From SCN-69-37 sp044507065 (GTDB lineage Bacteria; Acidobacteriota; Vicinamibacteria; Vicinamibacterales; SCN-69-37), in NCBI GenBank assembly GCA_044507065.1, contig JBIQJY010000100.1:1-6934 (forward strand): a DNA stretch of 6,934 nt, read 5' to 3'. Positions 1 through 5,723 of the stretch are shown piece after piece. The notes beneath the pieces were generated by a model. The model did not search any database, was not told where the DNA came from, and saw only the letters and a program-made list of their open reading frames with translations. Numbering within the stretch: position 1 is the first letter of the stretch; each line of letters starts with the position of its first letter. Made by a program: the position numbers and the translations under genes.

Positions 1-2
1 GC

Positions 3-356
3 GTTGCAGCGCTCGTGCTGGCGGCGGTTGGTCTCTACAGCCTGACGGCCCGCCAGGTCTTTGAGCGTCGGCAGGAAATCGGCATAAGCGCCGCTCTTGG
101 GGCGCGGCCGCGACACGTGCGCGCGCTCATGTTGCGCGATGGGCTCATCGCCCTGGGCATGGGGCTGGCGATCGGTATGCCGGCCGCCTATGCGGCCGCC
201 CACTCGGCGCGCGCGCTTCTTTTCGGCGTGGCGCCGACCGATCCGCACTTGATCCTCACCGCGGTCGGAGTCCTGGCCCTGACCGCGCTGCTTGCGTCAC
301 TCATCCCGGCGAATCGGGCGAGCCGTATCGATCCGAGTGTCGCGCTCCGGGAGTAG
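3..356 (+). CDS. ABC transporter permease, MacB/FtsX (ADOP-like) family, 3' end only
   Basis: The reading frame is open from the window edge, so the true start lies outside; 117 codons remain. The visible part is the last portion of a FtsX-type permease domain. A membrane helix end (VAALVLAAVGLYS) is followed by the cytoplasmic segment RRQEIGISAALGARPRHV, which matches the family's 'REIGIRMALGA' signature. Two more hydrophobic helices follow, then a loop reading LLFGVAPTDP and the usual ending PANRASRIDPSVALRE. MacB-like permeases work in the inner membrane with an ATPase partner in export or envelope mechanotransmission; no substrate can be inferred here. The LLFGV-PTDP and P-RAARIDP-VALR wording is typical of the large ADOP permease group in Acidobacteriota. 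It is separated by 160 bp from the next gene, which has its own candidate promoter, so it is probably not part of the downstream unit. Confidence 0.9.
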   Translation, partial: VAALVLAAVGLYSLTARQVFERRQEIGISAALGARPRHVRALMLRDGLIALGMGLAIGMPAAYAAAHSARALLFGVAPTDPHLILTAVGVLALTALLASLIPANRASRIDPSVALRE

Positions 357-390
357 TGCACACAGAGTTCGTGCAGGTCTTCAGCGACTC

Positions 391-404
391 TCGAAGAATT
401 TCGC
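391..404. promoter_or_regulatory. Upstream copy of the GCGRA-N4-TYCGC dyad (candidate enhancer site)
   Basis: The sequence TCGAAGAATTTCGC differs at one half-site position from the dyad consensus GCGRA-N4-TYCGC. Its centre is exactly 20 bp, about two helical turns, upstream of the better copy at 411-424. Tandem sites in the same helical phase are usual for enhancers of sigma-54 activators. The role is inferred. Confidence 0.5.
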
Positions 405-410
405 ATCGAG

Positions 411-424
411 GCGGAATCCTTCGC
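411..424. promoter_or_regulatory. GCGRA-N4-TYCGC dyad upstream of the cytochrome operon (candidate enhancer site)
   Basis: GCGGAATCCTTCGC is an imperfect dyad. With its downstream flank (411-433) it matches 2505-2527, ahead of the second operon, at 19 of 23 positions. Its inverse-orientation relative is at 6731-6744. The centre lies about 74.5 bp upstream of the -12 cytosine of the candidate sigma-54 promoter at 478-493. The best reading is a binding site for a shared bEBP-type activator. I do not recognise it as the site of a named regulator. Confidence 0.6.
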
Positions 425-477
425 TGTCCGGCGCGGAAGCGCAGGGTCACCTTGGCTCAAAGCGCGCCTGGTCGTCC

Positions 478-493
478 CGGCTCGAATCTTGCC
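478..493 (+). promoter_or_regulatory. Candidate sigma-54 (-24/-12) promoter for the cytochrome/VIT operon
   Basis: CGGCTCG-AATC-TTGCC keeps the invariant GG and GC at the correct spacing and 9 of 12 positions of the consensus TGGCACG-N4-TTGCW. Transcription would start near 504, leaving about 13 nt that contain the GAGG ribosome site before the ATG at 517. The second operon has the same layout: its -12 C to ATG distance is 24 bp against 25 bp here. That shared geometry and the upstream dyads raise confidence in a site that is only moderate by sequence alone. Confidence 0.5.
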
Positions 494-511
494 TCTATTG
501 CGAAATAGAGG
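492..511. promoter_or_regulatory. Perfect 8-bp inverted repeat overlapping the ribosome site of the cytochrome gene
   Basis: CCTCTATT and AATAGAGG flank a GCGA tetraloop of GNRA type; two further G-U pairs could extend the stem. The 3' arm contains the GAGG ribosome-binding site. In a transcript entering from upstream, this hairpin would hide the ribosome site. If transcription instead starts near 504 from the candidate sigma-54 promoter, only the 3' arm is transcribed. The element would then be a DNA operator covering roughly -12 to +8. The sequence cannot decide between these. Confidence 0.55.
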
Positions 512-516
512 TGCCT

Positions 517-1614
517 ATGGACCGCGCGGAGTTTTCATGGACGGGCCCGATCGTTGTCGGCGTGTCGCTGGCGTTGGTTGCCACGGCGGCTGCGGCGCAG
601 CAGTCGGCGACTCGGGGGCGGGAGGTCTACGAGACGATTTGCATCAGTTGCCACGGTCCCGACGGGAAGGGTGGCGTCAACCTCGAACTGGAGAAGGTAC
701 AGGCGCCGCCGGATTTCACCGACTGTGCCTTCGCCAACCGCGAACCCGATCGGGGCTTCCTTGCGGTGGCGCACGACGGCGGGCCCGCGCGGGGCTTCTC
801 GCCCCTGATGCCGCCATGGGGTGGCGCGTTTTCCGAGGCGGACCTGCAGCTGGCGGTGACCCACATCCGCAGCTTCTGCACGGATCAGAACTGGGCACGT
901 GGTGAGTTGAACCTGCCCCTCGCCCTCGTGACCGGGAAGGCCTTTCCTGAAGACGAGGCGGTCATGCGGGTGACGTCCCAGTCCGGCAATGTCACCACGA
1001 AGTTCGTCTACGAGCGGCGGTTCGGGGCCTTGAACCAGTGGGAGGTCGCGGTGCCGATCTCGTCGGTCGACCAGGCCGCCGGCAGGTCGACAGGCGTCGG
1101 AGACATCGCGCTCGGCTACAAGCGTGTGCTGTCGCACAGTCTCGATCGTGGCAACATCTTCAGCGCATCGGCGGAAGTGAAGCTGCCGACCGGGCGCGAG
1201 AGCAAGGGCCTCGGTGACGGCTTCGCCGTGTTCGAGCCGTTCGTGACCTTCGGGCAGATCCTGCCCCGCGACGGTTTCATCCAGACGCAGGTCGGGTTCG
1301 GCTTTCCGCTGAAGGACGGCCACGACGCCGAAGCGTTCTGGCGGGCGGCCGTGGGCAAGAGCTTCACGCAGGGACGGTTCGGGCGCTATTGGTCGCCGAT
1401 GGTGGAGATATTGGGGGCGCGCACGCTCGCCAGCGGGAGCGGCGTCGACTGGGACGTCGTGCCGGGCATGCAGGTGACGCTCAATGCGCGACAGCACGTC
1501 CGGCTGGCCGGCGGCGTCAGGTTGCCGGTGACCGACGCCGACGTCAGGCGGAAGAGCGTACTCGTCTACCTGCTCTGGGACTGGTACGAAGGCGGGTTCT
1601 TCCAGGGGTGGTGA
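517..1614 (+). CDS. Exported c-type cytochrome fused to a predicted outer-membrane beta-barrel
   Basis: The protein has 365 residues. The ATG at 517 is chosen because GAGG (508-511) sits 5 nt upstream and an export signal follows directly: a short N-terminus, a hydrophobic stretch at about residues 10-26, and a likely cleavage after AAAAQ. Residues 30-125 form a monohaem cytochrome c domain. CISCH at 42-46 binds haem, and M98 in SPLMPPWG is the probable sixth ligand. C70 and C121 could form a disulfide. Residues 140-365 have no second haem motif. They show alternating polar/aromatic strands (for example WEVAVPISSV, GDIALGYKRVL, FSASAEVKLPTGR, IQTQVGFGFPL) and end in an aromatic residue, FFQGW. 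This resembles the beta-barrel 'transporter/MetA phenol-degradation-like' group. The inferred role is electron transfer at or across the outer membrane. The stop overlaps the start of the VIT-family gene once the false gap is removed. Confidence 0.85.
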   Translation: MDRAEFSWTGPIVVGVSLALVATAAAAQQSATRGREVYETICISCHGPDGKGGVNLELEKVQAPPDFTDCAFANREPDRGFLAVAHDGGPARGFSPLMPPWGGAFSEADLQLAVTHIRSFCTDQNWARGELNLPLALVTGKAFPEDEAVMRVTSQSGNVTTKFVYERRFGALNQWEVAVPISSVDQAAGRSTGVGDIALGYKRVLSHSLDRGNIFSASAEVKLPTGRESKGLGDGFAVFEPFVTFGQILPRDGFIQTQVGFGFPLKDGHDAEAFWRAAVGKSFTQGRFGRYWSPMVEILGARTLASGSGVDWDVVPGMQVTLNARQHVRLAGGVRLPVTDADVRRKSVLVYLLWDWYEGGFFQGW

Positions 1615-1618
1615 TGCG
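1564..1618 (+). repeat. 55-bp sequence repeated on the other side of the N gap (left copy)
   Basis: These 55 bases, covering the cytochrome's last 16 codons, its stop and the next few bases, recur without mismatch at 1719-1773. The copy runs right up to the first N, and the other copy starts at the first base after the Ns. This pattern points to overlapping contig ends, not a biological duplication. Confidence 0.95.
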
Positions 1619-1718
1619 NNNNNNNNNNNNNNNNNNNNNNNNNNNNNNNNNNNNNNNNNNNNNNNNNNNNNNNNNNNNNNNNNNNNNNNNNNNNNNNNNN
1701 NNNNNNNNNNNNNNNNNN
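1619..1718. other. 100-N scaffold gap, probably artificial with a true length of -55
   Basis: Exactly 100 Ns are flanked by the two identical 55-bp contig ends. One hundred is a common placeholder length, and 55 is a common largest k-mer in metagenome assembly. Collapsing the overlap gives a continuous sequence in which no gene is interrupted. Confidence 0.9.
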
Positions 1719-1773
1719 GTCTACCTGCTCTGGGACTGGTACGAAGGCGGGTTCTTCCAGGGGTGGTGATGCG
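1719..1773 (+). repeat. 55-bp sequence repeated on the other side of the N gap (right copy)
   Basis: This is identical to 1564-1618. It re-encodes the cytochrome C-terminus (VYLLWDWYEGGFFQGW and stop) without the rest of the gene. It should be read as the same DNA as the left copy. It also contains the AGGGG ribosome site and the ATG of the downstream transporter gene. Confidence 0.95.
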
Positions 1774-2467
1774 TCCGCATCGTCATCCGGAGGCACACCT
1801 CGTTTCGCGGATCGGATGGTTGCGCGCCGCGGTGCTCGGCGCCAATGACGGCATCGTGTCGACAGCCAGTCTGATTGTCGGCGTGGCTGCGGCCGCCGCG
1901 TCCACGTCGGACGTGCTGGTGGCGGGCGTGGCGGGCCTTGTCGCGGGCGCGATGTCGATGGCGGCTGGCGAGTACGTCTCGGTCAGCTCGCAGGCCGACA
2001 CGGAGCGGGCGGACCTCGCACGCGAGCGCGCGGAACTCGCGACGCAGCCCGACCTTGAACGGGAGGAACTCGCGCGTATCTACATGGATCGAGGTGTGTC
2101 GGTCGATCTGGCGCGACAGGTGGCTGACGAGCTCATGGCGCACGACGCGCTTGGGGCACATGCGCGCGACGAGTTGGGCATCTCGGAGGTGACGACGGCG
2201 CGTCCGATTCAGGCCGCACTGACTTCGGCCGCTACCTTCGCAACCGGGGCGGCGTTGCCCCTGGCGATGGTCGTGGCGGTGCCGCGATCGGCACTCGTCC
2301 TTGCGGTCTCGATGGCCTCTCTCGTGTGCCTTGCCGCGCTCGGGGCGGTCGGGGCCCGGGCAGGCGGAGCCAACGTCACGAAAGCAACGCTGCGGGTGAC
2401 ATTGTGGGGTGCGGTAGCGATGGCCGTCACGGCCGGCATTGGTGCGGTCTTCGGGGTTGTGGCCTGA
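1769..2467 (+). CDS. VIT/CCC1-family Fe2+/Mn2+ transporter
   Basis: This 232-residue integral membrane protein belongs to the VIT1/CCC1 (DUF125, nodulin-21-like) family. Members move Fe2+ or Mn2+ out of the cytoplasm, often in exchange for protons. The signature GANDGIVSTASLIVGVAAA (24-42) contains the conserved D27. A second helix carries GAMSMAAGEYVSVSSQ with M62, M64 and E68, matching family metal-path residues. A charged cytoplasmic segment at about 77-140, rich in Glu/Asp with H125 and H131, corresponds to the metal-binding domain. Three hydrophobic helices follow at about 147-171, 174-197 and 208-231. The ATG at 1769 is preferred to two upstream in-frame GTGs because AGGGG (1759-1763) lies 5 nt before it. 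It overlaps the cytochrome stop as TGATG, implying translational coupling. Iron versus manganese cannot be decided from sequence. Confidence 0.93.
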   Translation: MRPHRHPEAHLVSRIGWLRAAVLGANDGIVSTASLIVGVAAAAASTSDVLVAGVAGLVAGAMSMAAGEYVSVSSQADTERADLARERAELATQPDLEREELARIYMDRGVSVDLARQVADELMAHDALGAHARDELGISEVTTARPIQAALTSAATFATGAALPLAMVVAVPRSALVLAVSMASLVCLAALGAVGARAGGANVTKATLRVTLWGAVAMAVTAGIGAVFGVVA

Positions 2468-2504
2468 GCACGACAGGGCGTGGCAGGCCGACGGTCGACG
2501 CGAT

Positions 2505-2518
2505 GCGGATTTGTTCGC
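2505..2518. promoter_or_regulatory. GCGRA-N4-TYCGC dyad upstream of the second operon (candidate enhancer site)
   Basis: GCGGATTTGTTCGC, extended by flanking T and A to a 16-bp dyad, is the same element as at 411-424. Its centre is about 104.5 bp upstream of the -12 cytosine of the near-consensus sigma-54 promoter at 2602-2617. That is 30 bp farther than in the cytochrome operon, so about three helical turns. A poorer version (7 of 10 half-site positions) follows exactly 20 bp downstream at 2525-2538. It overlaps a separate GC-rich inverted repeat, CGGCGGG-N7-CCCGCCG, at 2523-2543. Confidence 0.62.
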
Positions 2519-2522
2519 AGTC

Positions 2523-2543
2523 CGGCGGGGGAATTGCCCGCCG
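2523..2543. promoter_or_regulatory. GC-rich inverted repeat, 7-bp arms with 7-nt loop
   Basis: CGGCGGG and CCCGCCG flank GGAATTG, 55 bp after the VIT-family stop. It could be a transcription terminator hairpin for the first operon, but no T-run follows. It could also be part of the regulator-binding region of the second operon, since it starts immediately downstream of the dyad at 2505-2518. I cannot separate these options. Confidence 0.4.
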
Positions 2544-2601
2544 CCGCAACGACGGGTGCCTGCATCGCCGATAATCTGCCTGAAACCCGACGGCGGGTGA
2601 C

Positions 2602-2617
2602 GGGCACGACCCTTGCT
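2602..2617 (+). promoter_or_regulatory. Near-consensus sigma-54 (-24/-12) promoter
   Basis: GGGCACG-ACCC-TTGCT matches the sigma-54 consensus TGGCACG-N4-TTGCW at every position except the first. The predicted start near 2628 leaves about 12 nt of leader that includes the GAGG ribosome site, with ATG at 2640. It sits in the only non-coding stretch between the two operons. No comparable -35/-10 pair is obvious there. Confidence 0.8.
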
Positions 2618-2639
2618 CATGTGGCGGCATGAGGTGCCC

Positions 2640-3173
2640 ATGCTGCTCTTCAGCGATCGCAGTCTCCTCACGATGATGCACGGCCTGGTGCTGAGCGGAG
2701 GCGCCATGATGGCCATGGCCGCCGCCGTGTTCGCGCTGTACGCAATGGCATGGCCCGAGGGGACGCCGGTGCCGGCGCGGCAGGGGCGGTTGTTCGCCGG
2801 GCTTTCGGTCACAATTGCCGTGCTCCTCTGGTTGTCCGTACTGGGTGGCACCTACTTCGTATTTCCTCTCTACCGCGCCACGCCACCCGAGGGCGTGGCG
2901 TCGTTGGCTGCCTATCCACGCTCGTTGCTCTTGTCGAATCCGAACACGAGCTGGCTGCATGCCTTCGCCATGGAGGTCAAGGAACACGTGCCCTGGGTGG
3001 CGGCCATGCTGGCGACGGCCATGGCCTTCGTGTCCACCCGCTATCGCACCACTCTGTTGGCGAATCGCTCGCTTCGCGGCATGGCGACCACGCTGACGCT
3101 CATCGCGTTCGCATTGGTGTCGGTCGTGGCGCTGCTCGGCGTCTTCGTCAACAAGATCGCCCCGCTCGAGTAG
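2640..3173 (+). CDS. Four-helix membrane protein with intramembrane histidines, function unknown
   Basis: I do not recognise a named family. The 177-residue product has four predicted membrane helices at about residues 14-37, 51-75, 105-130 and 148-171. Histidines fall at helix positions: H14 in MMHG at the first helix, and H107 and H116 in LHAFAMEVKEHVPW at the third. Paired histidines in a small four-helix protein could bind b-type haem or a metal; this is inference only. The ATG at 2640 is preferred to ATG 2619 and TTG 2613. GAGG (2631-2634) lies 5 nt upstream, and the two earlier codons lie in or beside the -12 promoter element. Its leader, GAGGTGCCCATG, matches the cytochrome gene's GAGGTGCCTATG at 11 of 12 bases. 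It is the first gene of a unit with the 3-TM protein 9 nt downstream and the CoA synthetase. Confidence 0.85.
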   Translation: MLLFSDRSLLTMMHGLVLSGGAMMAMAAAVFALYAMAWPEGTPVPARQGRLFAGLSVTIAVLLWLSVLGGTYFVFPLYRATPPEGVASLAAYPRSLLLSNPNTSWLHAFAMEVKEHVPWVAAMLATAMAFVSTRYRTTLLANRSLRGMATTLTLIAFALVSVVALLGVFVNKIAPLE

Positions 3174-3182
3174 GAGGCTGAT

Positions 3183-3521
3183 GTGGCTGTCGAAAAGCAC
3201 GCAATGGCATCGGGCGCGGCGGCCAATGGCGCAGCCATGGCTGCCGTGCTGGGCGCGGGGATCGGGTCGTTTGCGATGGGAGCGTTCGTGCTGGCGAGTG
3301 AGGCGGGCATCTACGCGGCTCCGTCCCTGTACGGGCCGGCTGGTGGCCTTTCCGGTCGGTCGACGTTTGCGGTGCTGGTCTGGCTGGTCGCGTGGGCTGT
3401 CCTGCACGCGCGGTGGCGCGGGCGCGAACTGGCGACCGGCCGCGTGTTCGGCGCGACCCTCGTCCTGATCGCGGCTGCGGCAGTGGCCCTGTTCCCGCCC
3501 GTGTGGGAACTCCTGGCGTGA
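3183..3521 (+). CDS. Small three-helix membrane protein, function unknown
   Basis: This 112-residue protein starts at a GTG (3183). GGAGG at 3173-3177, overlapping the last base of the preceding stop codon, gives the ideal 5-nt spacing. An ATG two bases upstream (3181) opens another frame of 95 codons, which lacks the hydrophobic pattern and is rejected. Three hydrophobic segments are predicted at about 17-38, 60-78 and 87-106. H75 lies at the end of the second, followed by the basic loop ARWRGRE. There is no signal peptide or known motif. With 9 nt to the preceding 4-TM gene and a strong ribosome site, the two products are probably made together and may form a complex. Whether they interact with the cytochrome or with CoA metabolism is unknown. 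Confidence 0.85.
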   Translation: MAVEKHAMASGAAANGAAMAAVLGAGIGSFAMGAFVLASEAGIYAAPSLYGPAGGLSGRSTFAVLVWLVAWAVLHARWRGRELATGRVFGATLVLIAAAAVALFPPVWELLA

Positions 3522-3557
3522 CACCACGCGCATTCCGCAGCGCCAACTCGCAGGCAG

Positions 3558-5723
3558 ATGATGCGGCAACCTTCGCTGGACGCGATCTTCCGCCCACGTA
3601 GCGTTGCCGTCATCGGCGCGACCGAGAGGGCGGGGAGCGTGGGCCGCACCGTGCTCCGTAATCTCGTCAGCCATCCATTCGGCGGGGTCGTCTTCCCCGT
3701 GCACCCGACACGCGAGACCGTGCTGGGGATTCCCGCCTATCGCGACATTCCCTCTGTACCGGGTCCGGTCGATCTGGCCGTGATCGTCACGCGTGCGCCG
3801 ACCGTGCCGGACATCATCGAGCAGTGTGTCGAAGCCGGTGTGAAGGGTGCCATCATCATCTCGGCCGGCTTCAGGGAAACCGGCCACCGCGGAGCCGCAC
3901 TCGAGCGCGCGATCCTCGAGCGCGCGCGCGGCGCCGGCATGCGCATCATCGGGCCCAACTGTCTCGGTGTGATGAGCCCGACGGGCGGGTTGAACGCAAC
4001 GTTCGCCAAGGGCATGGCCCTGCCGGGCAGCGTCGGGTTCATCAGCCAGAGCGGGGCCCTGTGTACCGCGATTCTCGACTGGAGTTCTCGCGAACACGTG
4101 GGCTTCAGCGCGTTCGTCTCGGTCGGATCGATGCTCGATGTCGATTGGGGTGATCTGATCTACTACCTCGGCGACGATCCCCACACCCGCAGCATCGTGA
4201 TGTACATGGAAAGCATCGGCAATGCCCGGTCGTTCCTGTCGGCCGCCCGTGAAGTGTCGCTCACCAAACCCATCATCGTGATCAAGACGGGACGCAGCGA
4301 GGCGGCCGCCCGGGCTGCTGCGTCGCACACCGGATCGCTCGCCGGCCGTGACGATGTGCTCGATGCCGCGTTCCGACGCTGCGGCGTGCTGCGGGTCGAT
4401 CACCTCTCGCATCTGTTCGCGATGGCCGAGGTGCTGGCCAAACAACCTCGCCCGTCAGGCCCGCGCCTGACCATCCTCACGAATGCGGGCGGGCCGGGCG
4501 TGCTGGCCACCGACATGCTCGTTGCCAACGACGGAGAGTTGGCCGAACTGTCCGAAGGCAGCCTGTCCGCCCTGGATCGGGTGTTGCCCCGGCACTGGAG
4601 CCATGGCAATCCCATCGACATCATCGGCGACGCCGGTCCCGACCGTTACGCGGAAGCCACCCGCATCGCGCTGGACGACAGCAACACGGACGGGTTGCTC
4701 GTCATCCTCACGCCACAGGACATGACGAACCCCACACGAACGGCCGAACGGATCGTTGACGTCGTGGGGGAATCCCCGAAGCCGGTGCTGGCCTGCTGGA
4801 TGGGAGGCGCGGATGTCCAGGCTGGGACCGATGTGCTCAATCGGGCCAACATTCCCACGTTCGACTATCCGGATACGGCTGCAAGCGTCTTCAATTACAT
4901 GTGGCGCTATGCCGACAACCTGCGTGGAATCGACGCGACGCCGTCGCGTCCCGTCGACGCCGGAGACGTCACGCGCCAGCGGACCGCCGCTACGGTCATC
5001 GACGCCTTGCGCCCTATGGGGCGCACGCTTCTGACGGAATTCGAGTCCAAACAGGTTCTCGCTGCCTATGGCATCCCGACGGTGGCCACCGTCCTCGCCC
5101 GCACGGTGGATGAAGCCGTCGCGCGGGCCGGCGCAATCGGCTACCCCGTTGCGATCAAGCTCAACTCCGAGACCGTCACGCACAAGTCGGACGTTCAGGG
5201 CGTGCACCTCGCCCTGGAGAGCGAGACGGCAGTCCGGCACGCGTGGAGCGTCATCGAAGCGGCCGTCGGCGAGCGCGTGGGACCTGGTCATTTCCAGGGT
5301 GTGACCGTGCAGCCCATGGAACAACTGGACGGTTATGAGCTGATCGTCGGCTGCAGCCAGGACGCGCAGTTCGGTCCAGTGCTGCTGTTCGGCACGGGCG
5401 GCACGCTCGTGGAGGTGTTCCGCGACCGTGCCCTGGGTCTGCCGCCACTCAACACCAGGCTGGCGAGGCGCATGATGGACCAGACTCGGATCATCGAGGC
5501 ACTGAAGGGCGTGCGTGGCCGCAGGCGTGTGGACCTCGACGCGCTGGAGCAGCTTCTGGTGCGCTTCAGCGATCTCGTCGTGGACGTGCCACGCATCAGG
5601 GACGTCGACATCAACCCGCTGCTGGCATCGCCCGACCGTCTGCTGGCGCTCGATGCCCGCATCATCCTGCACGACTGGTCTGTGGCCGACGCGGATCTGC
5701 CGCGTCCGTCGGTTAAGTCCTGA
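3558..5723 (+). CDS. NDP-forming acyl-CoA (acetyl-CoA) synthetase, fused alpha-beta subunits
   Basis: The 721-residue protein reversibly converts an acyl-CoA, ADP and phosphate to acid, CoA and ATP. The order is a CoA-binding Rossmann domain (about 8-135, LDAIFRPRSVAVIGATERAGSVG), then two succinyl-CoA-ligase-like domains (about 150-460), then a C-terminal ATP-grasp domain (about 485-705). H257 in ASHTGSLAG is the expected phosphohistidine of the family. E218 in MYMESIG is positioned as its stabilising acid. H542 in THKSDVQGVH is the conserved ATP-grasp-side histidine. GTGGTLVEVFRD and RDVDINPLL complete the nucleotide site. The length fits a fused alpha-beta enzyme with no GNAT acetyltransferase domain, so it is not a PatZ-type protein acetyltransferase. 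Substrate (acetate, propionate or other) is not visible. The gene follows the 3-TM gene by 36 nt with only a weak GGCAG ribosome site; adjacent ATGs at 3558 and 3561 are both possible starts. Its last 11 bp overlap the convergent usp gene. Confidence 0.93.
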   Translation: MMRQPSLDAIFRPRSVAVIGATERAGSVGRTVLRNLVSHPFGGVVFPVHPTRETVLGIPAYRDIPSVPGPVDLAVIVTRAPTVPDIIEQCVEAGVKGAIIISAGFRETGHRGAALERAILERARGAGMRIIGPNCLGVMSPTGGLNATFAKGMALPGSVGFISQSGALCTAILDWSSREHVGFSAFVSVGSMLDVDWGDLIYYLGDDPHTRSIVMYMESIGNARSFLSAAREVSLTKPIIVIKTGRSEAAARAAASHTGSLAGRDDVLDAAFRRCGVLRVDHLSHLFAMAEVLAKQPRPSGPRLTILTNAGGPGVLATDMLVANDGELAELSEGSLSALDRVLPRHWSHGNPIDIIGDAGPDRYAEATRIALDDSNTDGLLVILTPQDMTNPTRTAERIVDVVGESPKPVLACWMGGADVQAGTDVLNRANIPTFDYPDTAASVFNYMWRYADNLRGIDATPSRPVDAGDVTRQRTAATVIDALRPMGRTLLTEFESKQVLAAYGIPTVATVLARTVDEAVARAGAIGYPVAIKLNSETVTHKSDVQGVHLALESETAVRHAWSVIEAAVGERVGPGHFQGVTVQPMEQLDGYELIVGCSQDAQFGPVLLFGTGGTLVEVFRDRALGLPPLNTRLARRMMDQTRIIEALKGVRGRRRVDLDALEQLLVRFSDLVVDVPRIRDVDINPLLASPDRLLALDARIILHDWSVADADLPRPSVKS

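Noticed and set aside
357..375. TGCAC-N9-GTGCA inverted repeat just after the permease stop, considered as an NtrC site or terminator
   Set aside because: NtrC sites have a shorter spacer (TGCAC-N7-GTGCA), and no T-run follows the weak 5-bp stem. It may be chance.
453..468. TGGCTCA-AAGC-GCGCC as an alternative sigma-54 promoter for the cytochrome
   Set aside because: The GG and GC spacing fits, but the -12 part lacks TTGC. Its distance to the dyad (about 49.5 bp) departs from the 74-105 bp range shared by the other promoters.
292..516. In-frame upstream extension of the cytochrome gene to codon 292
   Set aside because: The extension would overlap the permease end, has no ribosome site, and would place 75 Arg/Ser-rich residues before an otherwise good signal peptide.
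535..1497. A 320-codon open frame on the minus strand opposite the cytochrome
   Set aside because: The plus strand encodes a clear signal peptide, CxxCH motif and barrel strands; the antisense product has no such order.
1389..1769. An open frame spanning the Ns with a second cytochrome C-terminus
   Set aside because: It exists only because unknown bases are read through and because the 55-bp contig end is duplicated.
3181..3468. ATG-started 95-codon frame beginning two bases before the GTG at 3183
   Set aside because: Spacing to GGAGG is only 3 nt and the product is Arg/Trp/Ser-rich with no membrane pattern, whereas the GTG frame gives a coherent three-helix protein.
2427..4445. A 672-codon open frame on the minus strand
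   Set aside because: It runs antisense to three well-supported genes and crosses both intergenic gaps. Its composition (many His, Arg, Gly and Asp without hydrophobic segments or motifs) is that of a reverse-frame shadow in GC-rich DNA.
4455..5672. A 405-codon open frame on the minus strand
   Set aside because: It lies wholly inside the CoA synthetase gene, whose motifs span the entire region, and its translation shows no recognisable domain.
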